Assembly: GCF_017874215.1 (NCBI RefSeq)
Contig: NZ_JAGGLB010000001.1
Location: 496,001-560,000, forward strand
Direction: 5' to 3'
DNA: 64,000 nt
Origin: Paenibacillus eucommiae
GTDB taxonomy: Bacteria; Bacillota; Bacilli; Paenibacillales; NBRC-103111
The notes beneath the pieces are model-generated. The model was not told the origin of the DNA, did no database searches, and saw nothing but the letters and a program-made list of their open reading frames with translations. Made by a program: the position numbers and the translations under genes. The first letter of the stretch is position 1. Each line of letters begins with the position of its first letter. Positions 28,161 through 35,900 of the stretch are shown one piece after another.

Positions 28161-28340
28161 AGCGGAAATGCGCACAATTAATCCAAGAAAGGCATAAATC
28201 AAGTACATTTCCAAAAAATAATACTAAAAAACTATGAATCCATGATTGACTTTTATCGAAACAAGCTCATTCATGGTTTTCGACAAATTTCGAGGTGCGA
28301 AGGACTCAAGGATTTCATGGGAGCTTCACATTCGCACCTC
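28161..28340 (-). promoter_or_regulatory. CRISPR leader, copy 1
   Basis: An AT-rich leader between cas2 and the first repeat. The 22 bases next to the repeat, an internal block TTTTCGACAAATTTCGAGG (28277-28295), and an inverted repeat GAGGTGCGAA/TTCGCACCTC (28292-28301 and 28331-28340) are conserved in a second leader at 32459-32640. In type I-C loci the leader drives array transcription and guides spacer insertion. Here the cas genes are broken, so it is probably a relic. Confidence 0.8.
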
Positions 28341-28634
28341 TAAATGTACCTTAGAGAAATAGTGGAATTTCCATACCATAGGAGGTTTTTACGCCAACTT
28401 GCTCAGCTTTTGTTTTGTATTTATCCCCAAGTTTATAAAATCGCAAGCTGTCTGTTTTATCAGTTCTTCTAATTCATGCTTTAAGCGGCGGAACTGCGTC
28501 GAATCGGGAATACAATCAAACACAAATTTCTGAACTCTTTGGCCATGACCCATACATTTTTTGGATATTTGAATCAGTCGTCTTTTGCCTTCTTTACTTG
28601 TTGTACCTATATCATAAGTAATCCGGATTAACAT
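28340..28634 (-). pseudogene. cas2: Frameshifted cas2 (type I-C)
   Basis: From an ATG at 28634 the frame reads MLIRITYDIGTTSKEGKRRL and continues GQRVQKFVFDCIPDSTQFRRLKHELEEL, unmistakable Cas2, the metal-dependent nuclease-like subunit of the Cas1-Cas2 integrase. The open frame stops at 28389 after 81 residues, short of the usual 90-97. At a GGGG run (about 28434-28437) adding one base would change the tail to LGDKYKTKAEQVGVKTS, which matches the normal Cas2 ending, and the shifted frame runs to a stop at 28340. So it carries a probable single-base deletion. The cas1 stop lies 8 bp upstream, the normal cas1-cas2 order. Confidence 0.85.
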
Positions 28635-28642
28635 GACAAGAC

Positions 28643-28741
28643 CTACTTCCACAAGAATGGAGGATACTCAGCCAGATCGCCCCGAATATGCCTGAGGAGA
28701 AATGCTTGCGCATAGGGAACATCAATCTCTGCTGTGTCATT
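28643..28741 (-). pseudogene. cas1: cas1 C-terminal remnant (type I-C)
   Basis: The minus-strand frame ending at TAG 28643-28645 reads IDVPYAQAFLLRHIRGDLAE then YPPFLWK and stop. That is the highly conserved end of type I-C Cas1 integrases, and it sits 8 bp before cas2 as in intact loci. The frame is closed by a stop just above 28741, and no Cas1 sequence could be recognised further up. Nearly the whole gene is therefore deleted or mutated beyond recognition. A short frame starting at 28797 in another phase may contain more debris. Confidence 0.82.
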
Positions 28742-29046
28742 TTATAGATTTTTTCAATTTCTCTTTTATAACATTTATCGGAGTTGAACCCTTCCATTTT
28801 ATCATTTATCGGTATATGTACGAGATTTATTCCCTAAATATCAATGTCCTCTTAATATTTTGATCCACCATTTTCTTATCTTGAAGTTATTTAAAATTAT
28901 AAACAACTAATACGAGAATACACATTATTTGGACAGTGAAAAGTTCTAGGGTAGAAAAATAACCAACTCAGGAAATAGTATGGTATCCTTTGGTTCTCAC
29001 TCCAGATTCTTGTTTCACTAGACAAGCCACGTTCTAATGGTTTGTC
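28742..29046. other. AT-rich debris upstream of the cas1 remnant
   Basis: About 305 bp where the rest of cas1 and the effector genes of a type I-C system would be expected. Only short frames without ribosome binding sites are present, and I recognise no cas sequence. It probably marks the deletion junction. Confidence 0.4.
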
Positions 29047-29319
29047 GTGATCATTGTCGGCTTCATGCTGCGACCCGATCATCTAGGCCTGATGTCGGAA
29101 GCCGAAAAAATACGTATGAGTGATATTTCCACTAAATTGGGCATTAAGCCGCGTACCGTAACCCAATTCGATGATGCCCCTCCCCTTATCTTAAAAGCCC
29201 GGGCCGCAATGAGCGAATCGGCTGAGATCGTCCTGGCATCTTTACCTCCAGAGGGGCGCGGCCAGCTGCTCGAAATTCTGCAGCAACTTACCCGTGTACA
29301 AGAAATGGGCGTTGATTAA
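29047..29319 (+). pseudogene. MarR-family regulator with internal deletion
   Basis: The 90-residue frame contains LMSEAEKIRMSDISTKLGIKPRTVTQFDDA, the recognition helix-turn-helix of a MarR-type regulator. It then jumps directly to LASLPPEGRGQLLEILQQLTRV, the usual C-terminal dimerisation helix. The wing and about 40 residues between them are missing, and the N-terminal helix is replaced by unrelated sequence (IIVGFMLRPDHLG). The likely start lacks a good ribosome binding site. It is read here as a broken gene; a short functional protein is the less likely alternative. Confidence 0.55.
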
Positions 29320-29357
29320 ATGAATGTGATGCTAATAAACAACTCAGGAAGAGAAAA

Positions 29358-29966
29358 ATGAACTTGATATGTGAATCCAATTCTTTGGATGATTATTTAG
29401 TTGAAACCGAAGATGTTAACCATAGTCATTACTTAATTAAAAATAAAGCAAAGGAATTGTACAGCCAATCCTTGGATGAAATTGGATTTATTAAGTCCGC
29501 TTTTGAATTTGTTCGTGATTTCATACCTCATTCCTGGGATATTCAAAGCTCGCGCATTACATGCAGTGCCTCAGAAGTCCTTTTTTACCAAGAAGGTATC
29601 TGTTATGCAAAATCAAACTTATTATGTGCCTTATTAAGGTGCCAAGGCATACCCACTGGTTTCTGTTACCAGCGTCTAACATTAGGCGATACTCCTGATA
29701 CAGGTTACGTTATCCATGCGTTAAATGCCGTTTATCTTAGATCAATTGGGAAATGGATTCGTTTAGATGCACGTGGAAATAAAGCGGGGGTGGATGCCCA
29801 GTTCTCACTAGAAGAAGAGAAATTGGCTTTTCCTATCCGAGAAGTATACGAAGAGCAGGATTATCCTGTAATTTACAAGACACCAAATAAAAAAACAACG
29901 GCGGTCTTGCTTCAAAATACAGATTGTAAGATGATGTATCTTCATGGCTTACCTTCAGAGTTATAG
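29358..29966 (+). CDS. Transglutaminase-like (cysteine protease fold) protein
   Basis: A 202-residue cytoplasmic protein. The transglutaminase-like core is visible: YQEGICYAKSNLLCALLRCQGIPTGFCYQ with candidate nucleophile Cys82, VIHALNAVYL with His120, and WIRLDARGNKAG with Asp137, giving a complete Cys-His-Asp triad. Start supported by AGGAAGAG before the ATG. Members of this fold include peptidases and amide-bond-modifying enzymes; the substrate cannot be predicted. It lies in the segment between the two CRISPR leaders, downstream of the broken MarR gene and converging with the ABC-F gene. Confidence 0.82.
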   Translation: MNLICESNSLDDYLVETEDVNHSHYLIKNKAKELYSQSLDEIGFIKSAFEFVRDFIPHSWDIQSSRITCSASEVLFYQEGICYAKSNLLCALLRCQGIPTGFCYQRLTLGDTPDTGYVIHALNAVYLRSIGKWIRLDARGNKAGVDAQFSLEEEKLAFPIREVYEEQDYPVIYKTPNKKTTAVLLQNTDCKMMYLHGLPSEL

Positions 29967-29980
29967 CTGTAAGTTTGTTC

Positions 29981-30010
29981 AAAAAGAAAGAGGGGAGCGG
30001 CGCTCCTCTC
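29981..30010. terminator. Hairpin between convergent genes
   Basis: GAGGGGAGC (29990-29998) pairs with GCTCCTCTC (30002-30010) around three bases, nearly perfectly. On the minus strand the stem is followed by TTTCTTTTTG, a fair terminator tail for the ABC-F gene; on the plus strand the tail is weaker. Just beyond it, CTGTCCTCTTATTAAT is tandemly duplicated around 30030-30062. Confidence 0.6.
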
Positions 30011-30084
30011 TTATGTTCCATCCTCTTAATTTGTCCTCTTATTAATCTGTCCTCTTATTAATCTAAAATCATTTGGTCATACCC

Positions 30085-32004
30085 TCAACTCGACAGTTCC
30101 ATCCACAATTCCAAAAGTGCATCCAGCTGCGATTGCTTTTTCTCCCGTTCTTGCCAACTTATCTCAAGCTGAGCAGTATCGCCAATACGATCTAAATGGT
30201 GCAGCTCTTCATCTGCTCGAGCTAGCTCTGCTTCAAGCACAGCAATCTCATGCTCTAGCTGTTCACGTCTCCGCTCGTTTGTGCGTTCTAGGCTGCTGCT
30301 TCCAATCACTTTTGTTCCCGGTACTGCTGCCGCGGAAGTCTTCCCTTCATTCAAGAGCGGTGCTTGCGACGAAGATTCACCATGCTTCTCCTTATAATTA
30401 TCATAATTGCCGAGATACTTGGTAATCCTGCCTTGCTTGAGCTCCCATACGCTTTTCGCCAGGCGATTAATAAAATATCTATCATGGGAAATCGCCAGCA
30501 CCGTTCCCGGATAATCCTCCAGCCCCTCCTCCAAGGCTTCGCGAGAAGCTACGTCAAGATGATTCGTCGGTTCATCCAGCAGAAGCAGGTTCGGCTTGCG
30601 TCTCACCAGTAAAGCTAGCCTCAGACGAGACCATTCTCCGCCGGAGAGCATCTGTAAGGGCTTGAAAACATCAGCGCCATAGAACAAATATTTGGCCAGC
30701 ACGTTCCGCGCTTCGCCCTCCTCCAAACCACCCTCCTTGCGGAAAAATTCCAGTACAGTCAGCTTGTTATCTCTTACTGGCTCCTGCTGAGCCAAATAAC
30801 CGATTTCCACACGCGCCCCTTGCTCCACTACACCTGCATCTGGCACGTCATCACCCAAAAGCAGCTTGAAAAGCGTCGTTTTCCCTGAACCATTTTCCCC
30901 GAGCAGCACGACCTTCTCGCCATACAACAAACTTCCCTCAGCTCCGTCCAAAATCGCACGATCCGCATATTGCTTCGTCACGGCTTCAAAAGCGATGACC
31001 TTACGGCCAGACCGATCAAGTGGGGACAGGTCGAAATCTGCTGTTTTCCGCTCCAGGACTGGACGCTTTACCGCCTCCATCCTCTCCAGAGCTTTTCGAA
31101 TCGAAGCTGCCCGTTTGAAAAATTTCTCATTTCCTGCAATACGCCCCCATTCTTCCAGCTGGCGGATCGTTTCTTTCATTTTTTTTATCACCTTCTGCTG
31201 CTCTTGGAACTGCGCGAACTGCTGAAGAAGACGCTCTTCCTTCTCCTTCATATATCCGCTGTAGTTGGTAAAATACGTATGAGCCTCACCGTCCTCCAAT
31301 TCGATCATTTTCGTGCCGACGGCATCGAGAAAATAACGGTCGTGCGACACTATGATACACGCGCCATCATATCGCCGCAGAAACTGCTCCAGCCACTCTA
31401 TACCTTTGAGATCCAGATGATTCGTCGGCTCATCCAAAAGCAGCAAAGCTGGACGGGTAACCAATTGGGACGCCAAAACAATACGTGTCTTCTCTCCACC
31501 TGACAAGCCACCGAAATTCCGCTGATAAAGGCTTCGCTCCATTTGCAAGCCGCTCGCGACTTGATCAATAGCCGTATCCATCTCATAGCCGCCACTTTGC
31601 TCAAACCGCTCTTGAACCAGCGCATATGCCGTGAGCAGCCGCTCCATCTTTTTCGGATTACCCGCCGCCTCAGGACTGGACATCTGCTGTTCCATCACTG
31701 ACATTTCCTGTTTGATGACCATCAGCTCCCGATAACCATACGCCAGAACTTCATATACGGTCAGTTCATCGAACTCGGCAGGGATTTGTGGCAAATACCC
31801 AATTTGCAAATCCTTCTTAATCGTTAGCATACCTTCATCTATCTGCTCAAGACCCGCAATTAATCGAAGCAAAGTTGATTTCCCACTACCATTGCGGCCG
31901 ATCAGGCCAACCTTCTCGCCCTCTTGGAGTTGAAGCGTCACCCCGTCCAAAATAAGGTTTGCTGCATGGTATTTCTTTATCTGTTGAACGTTAACTATTA
32001 TCAT
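30085..32004 (-). CDS. ABC-F ATPase (ribosome-acting, probable antibiotic-resistance type)
   Basis: A 639-residue protein with two ABC domains and no membrane segment. Domain 1 has Walker A GRNGSGKST (36-44), LSGGE and LLLLDEPTNHLD. Domain 2 has GENGSGKTT, LSGGE and LLLLDEPTNHLD. Between them is the charged helical linker that reaches the ribosomal exit site in ABC-F proteins (MKEKEERLLQQFAQFQEQQK to ERMEAVKRP), and the C-terminus is a coiled-coil tail (residues 555-639). These proteins bind the E site and dislodge antibiotics, or act as translation factors. The start has TAGGAGG upstream. A leader ORF, a terminator and a sigma-A promoter upstream suggest drug-induced expression, which favours a resistance role; the drug class is not known. 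Confidence 0.9.
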   Translation of the reverse strand: MIIVNVQQIKKYHAANLILDGVTLQLQEGEKVGLIGRNGSGKSTLLRLIAGLEQIDEGMLTIKKDLQIGYLPQIPAEFDELTVYEVLAYGYRELMVIKQEMSVMEQQMSSPEAAGNPKKMERLLTAYALVQERFEQSGGYEMDTAIDQVASGLQMERSLYQRNFGGLSGGEKTRIVLASQLVTRPALLLLDEPTNHLDLKGIEWLEQFLRRYDGACIIVSHDRYFLDAVGTKMIELEDGEAHTYFTNYSGYMKEKEERLLQQFAQFQEQQKVIKKMKETIRQLEEWGRIAGNEKFFKRAASIRKALERMEAVKRPVLERKTADFDLSPLDRSGRKVIAFEAVTKQYADRAILDGAEGSLLYGEKVVLLGENGSGKTTLFKLLLGDDVPDAGVVEQGARVEIGYLAQQEPVRDNKLTVLEFFRKEGGLEEGEARNVLAKYLFYGADVFKPLQMLSGGEWSRLRLALLVRRKPNLLLLDEPTNHLDVASREALEEGLEDYPGTVLAISHDRYFINRLAKSVWELKQGRITKYLGNYDNYKEKHGESSSQAPLLNEGKTSAAAVPGTKVIGSSSLERTNERRREQLEHEIAVLEAELARADEELHHLDRIGDTAQLEISWQEREKKQSQLDALLELWMELSS

Positions 32005-32046
32005 TTTAAGAGCCTCCTATTAGATGAAAACCCTAACTTGATGCAC

Positions 32047-32079
32047 AAAAAGAGCCGCAGCAACAAGCCCGCGACCCTC
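32047..32079 (-). terminator. Attenuator terminator upstream of the ABC-F gene
   Basis: On the minus strand, GAGGGTCGCGGGC can pair with GCTGCGGCTC (with wobble pairs and a bulge) and runs into TTTTTG. It lies between the leader ORF stop (32105) and the ABC-F start (32004), the place expected for a conditional terminator. An anti-terminator fold is not worked out. Confidence 0.6.
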
Positions 32080-32104
32080 AGGATGGTAAAACTATCCGTT
32101 GTGG

Positions 32105-32248
32105 TTAAGGTAGGCGTCTTCTCACGAATGGTTCAAACGTATTATTGAAACTGGACATACTTATCCCATTCGCGGAAAAGGCATGAACAATGCCAGCCAT
32201 AGCAATCGGCAGCTGGCTAATACGGTTGTTGACCATTTGGTGATTCAC
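32105..32248 (-). CDS. 47-residue regulatory leader peptide of the ABC-F gene
   Basis: A short frame from GTG at 32248 to TAA at 32105, with a near-perfect ribosome binding site AAGGAGG (32263-32257) eight bases upstream. The peptide begins VNHQMVNNRISQLPIAMAGI and ends FVRRRLP. It has no signal peptide and no resemblance to a family I know. Placement between a promoter and an attenuator-like terminator, and the Arg-Arg-Arg-Leu-Pro end that could be slow to translate, suggest a sensor whose translation is stalled by ribosome-targeting antibiotics. An in-frame ATG at codon 5 is an alternative start. Function is inference from arrangement. Confidence 0.65.
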   Translation of the reverse strand: MNHQMVNNRISQLPIAMAGIVHAFSANGISMSSFNNTFEPFVRRRLP

Positions 32249-32278
32249 CTACCTCACCTCCTTCACATTAATGTTTTT

Positions 32279-32308
32279 AATATAACATAAAGCGTGGTGT
32301 CATGACAA
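32279..32308 (-). promoter_or_regulatory. Sigma-A promoter of the leader peptide/ABC-F unit
   Basis: On the minus strand TTGTCA (32308-32303) and TATATT (32284-32279) are 18 bp apart, each five of six to consensus. Transcription would begin about 10 bases before the leader ribosome binding site. Confidence 0.6.
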
Positions 32309-32425
32309 TGCAATGCGTCCATAACAGTTCCGTGATGCAGAACTTCTGATGTTTATTTCCAGTTTCTGAACTTTTGAAACTTAATACTGGTATGGCATTT
32401 GCCTATGACTTGCTCCATGAGATAA

Positions 32426-32458
32426 GCCTAAATTCACACACCCCATACGGGGTGCGAC
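32426..32458 (-). CRISPR. Second, solitary type I-C CRISPR repeat (degenerate)
   Basis: On the minus strand this begins GTCGCACCCCGTATGGGGTG, matching the intact repeat at 28128-28160, but its distal third (TGTGAATTTAGGC) is diverged. It lies immediately next to a leader copy. No second repeat or spacer follows, so the array it once headed has been lost. Confidence 0.75.
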
Positions 32459-32640
32459 AGCGGAAATGCGCACAATTAATCACATAAGGGCATCATTTAA
32501 GCACTTTTCCAATATATATGCTACCTAAAACTATAGATTAGTAGTTGACTTTTGTCTAGGCACAATAAATATTATGGTTTTCGACAAATTTCGAGGTGCG
32601 AATGTCCCGGGATTTTCATGGGAGCTTCACATACGCACCT
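32459..32640 (-). promoter_or_regulatory. CRISPR leader, copy 2 (orphan)
   Basis: About 180 bp alignable with the leader at 28161-28340, in the same orientation. The bases next to the repeat, the block TTTTCGACAAATTTCGAGG and the inverted repeat GAGGTGCGAA (32593-32602) / TACGCACCT (32632-32640) are conserved; the AT-rich centre is diverged. No cas gene follows; the leader ends abruptly in a LuxR-gene fragment. Confidence 0.78.
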
Positions 32641-32816
32641 TCAACATTAGATAAGCCTTCCGCCAACGCTTGCAGCCTTTCCGTTTCACGATTGGTCAAT
32701 GGCACAGCCAGCGGCTGAATTTTGGAATCAGAGCATCTCCTATGAACAAGCGTTTCACCCGAAATAACACCTTCATCCATACGCCCTCTTACTCCTCTTA
32801 AATAACACCTCTTCAC
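32641..32816 (-). pseudogene. LuxR-type HTH fragment fused to CRISPR leader
   Basis: The frame from 32816 contains SKIQPLAVPLTNRETERLQALAEGLSN, the first half of a LuxR helix-turn-helix. It resembles residues just before the C-terminus of the neighbouring large regulator (SQPLIEPLTNRETEILYALTDGLSN) but at about 65-70 percent by eye, so it comes from a paralogue rather than a recent copy. The similarity breaks off at about 32641-32650, exactly where leader sequence starts. It is a gene relic truncated by rearrangement. Confidence 0.65.
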
Positions 32817-32861
32817 ATGGGCTTCAGTACAGATCCTAAAAATTATGACTGAGCAAAAAAA

Positions 32862-32907
32862 TAAAAAAAGCCAACAACAGAACGTCTTACGGTTCCGTTA
32901 TTGGCTT
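32862..32907 (-). terminator. Rho-independent terminator of the large LuxR regulator
   Basis: On the minus strand AGCCAATAACGGAAC pairs with GTTCTGTTGTTGGCT around eight bases and is followed by seven T. It begins about 25 bp past the stop codon at 32931. Confidence 0.9.
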
Positions 32908-32930
32908 GCAGTATATCTACACAGGTAAGA

Positions 32931-35900
32931 CTATCCCAATAATTGCAGTTCCCTTGCTCGTGCAATCGCCTGGGCACGCCGTTTAACCCCTAATTTTCCG
33001 TATAAATGGAAAACATAACTTTTGACCGTTCCTTCTGTTAACCCAAAACGATAAGCGATTTCCTTATTGGACAAACCGTCCGTCAACGCATACAAAATCT
33101 CCGTTTCACGGTTCGTCAGCGGTTCGATGAGCGGCTGTGAAACTTCTGAGGAAATAGCTTGAAGACTCTGCCCCGAATCGCTTGACACACTAATTTGAGC
33201 ACGGGAATCCTCCAACGATTTCAGGTAAACCATCCGCATAATCATTAGATCCAGCACGCCCAGCCTCTCTTTGGTGAAAACACCAGAGATGAGGTTATTT
33301 TCCAAGTAAAGCACGGATGGCAATAACTTCCCTGGAAAAAGAATAGGCATACAAAGTACAGACTGCGGCTGGCTGCGACGTATATTAGGATCAGCTCCAT
33401 AAGAGCTGCGCGAAGCATCTGCTAGCACGACCGGTTCGCCAGTCTTGATAACATAACGAACGATAGCTTCAGCGTACGAAGCCTCTTCCTGGGTATCATC
33501 TGCACCCACCTGCTCCTCCATGATAAAGCCTTCACCGTGACTGCTAAGCACATATCCCTTTTCAGCACCCGAATATCGTAGAGCCGATTCCAGGAAACGT
33601 TTCATCACATCTTTGCTGACGTATTCGTTGACATTTTGGCTAACCTCATGACTGTGATCTTGGCTGACTGCCTTACCCGACCACCCCATAATTTGCTGAA
33701 TAAGAACCTGTTCGTCAACGAGATGAGGCATCACTTCGCGCGCAGCTTCACTTTGCCCCATCTCTTCCTCAGCTGTCATAAGACCCTCTTGCCGCGCGGC
33801 AGCCGTTAATTCCAGCTCGGGATATGCCGCTTCGGGGTATGCATCTCTCAACTTTCTTGCTTTGGCAAAAGCCCCCCACCTTGCATAAGCAGAGAAGGCA
33901 TCCACCAATAAAACATTCGCACCAGTAATGCTGCCTGCTTCCCTATAGTACATCGACGCCCGCTCATAGGCTATCGCTTCTATTAACCCGTATCTTTCTC
34001 TGCGCGCCTCCTGGGCAGCAGCTTCGTAACCTTTGGCAGCTGCCAAACGGTTTCCATCGATCCCAAGCAATTCAGCCGCGATGAGCAAGTAAGCCGAAGA
34101 CTGCTGTCCGAAATAGCCGGACCATTGCTTCATAGAACGCAATTGCTTACTAAGCATGGCACGAATACCTTTGCGTTCTTCCGGTGGCGCCTCCGTATAC
34201 ATGGCAGCAAGCGTTAGCGAATGGTACACATGCTGTTTGCGTACTTGCAGCCGAGTCTGTCGAAAAGTGTTGAATTTGCCTTTCTCTACCCATTCGAGGG
34301 CTTCGCGATACCGGCCGGACAAATAAGCGATTTCGATCTGACAGGTACAGGTATAATAAACTTCGTTATTCAATCTCTCCTTGAGGCGACTATTCTGCAA
34401 TGGCATTACGACTTCATCACTTTCAACTTCACCCTGTAATTGTGCCACATACCATCTCGCGATACGAAATATGTTGAGTGTTACTTCATCTACAAGCTTC
34501 TGTGACATGGTCTCGAAGTTCACAATCCGTGCAGTCAACGTATGTAAGTCTCCAGTATGATTGGTCGTACAAGTCAGCATCGCAATACTAACGAATGCCA
34601 AATTGGCCGATTCCATCCCATAGCGCATAGATTGCTCAAAGCACCTCATTCCTTCTTCCGGATTCTGCAGCAGCTTGGCTAGACCCTTAATGTACAGCAA
34701 TCGGCATTGCAAATCCGTACTTTCAAAAGAGGATGACAGGGTACAAGCCGTTTCGATATGCTGGAGCCCTGTATGGAAGCTGGAAATATTATTTCTGAAA
34801 ATCACCAAGCCGTAACCCGCAAGTACACACGTGAATGCTTCGTTGTTCCCATGCTTCAAACCATAGCGAACGAACCTCGAAAATAGTACCGCAGACAACT
34901 CCAAACTTATTATAAAAACCGAGGTCGACATCGCCATGACCAGATCCGACAAAGCTTTATAATGGGGATCATAATTTAATGGCAAACGCGGCAGCTCATT
35001 TCGCATCTTGGACAATGCCATTTGTGTCATGACGACTTCTTTTGCAACAAGCGCTTTCGAAGGCTTCATCGGCAGCTTCCAGCCAAATTCGGCAAGAGCC
35101 TGCCACCCGATATTCACCGCTATATCGTCTCTTTTTAAATAAGCATTCATTCCGATACTTATCAAATAAATTTGGGAACGCTCAACCAAGTCAGTGGTAC
35201 GGGTCATTAACCGTTCAAGCAGATCTTTCGCTCTATCCACGCGTCCACACATATATTCACACTCGGGCAGCTCCAGCATCAAACGATAGGCCAGCGAATC
35301 CGTCCCACTTTCATCCTCCTGAACAAAACGCAGCCCCGTTTCCAAAAAGTGCAGTGCAGCCGCAAATGCCGTTGTTGCTTTCGATTTCAAACCTGCCTGA
35401 AGATTATAGGCGGCCAGCTCTCTTTTCTCCGTCTCATCCGTCATCTCACTGCTGCCCAAATTCAAATGATACACCATGTCAAAAATCGATTCTTCCTGCT
35501 GTTCGCACCTGCCCGTGCGCATCACGCGTCCGATCTTCAGATGCAGGCCTGCTTGTTCAGGTTCGAGGACGGATCTATAAGCAGCCTGCTGCACCCGGTC
35601 ATGTAAAAAGGTATAATAACCATCATCCGTTTCCACTTCATCAGCCGCATCAATTGCATCAGCTTCATCAACCTCACCAGCTTCATTTTCTCGACTTAGT
35701 AAGCCCTCATCCTCAACTGAACGTAAAAGCTTACGTGTATGACTCAAGGAGCGGCCGCTTACTAGAGCTACCATTGACAGACGGAAACGGTGCCCAATGG
35801 CTGCCGCTATGGCTAGAAGCTCAATTGTTTCATGCGGCAGCATACGAATGCGTGTCCCAATCAAATGAAGAATGTCAGGATCCTCGGGCATTTGAGTAAC

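Noticed and set aside
28612..28797. 61-residue minus-strand frame starting MEGFNSDKCYK
   Set aside because: The same bases encode the conserved Cas1 C-terminus in another phase, which explains this stretch better.
35042..35899. 285-residue plus-strand frame
   Set aside because: Lies fully antisense to the large LuxR regulator; His/Pro/Ser-rich composition typical of a shadow frame, no ribosome binding site.
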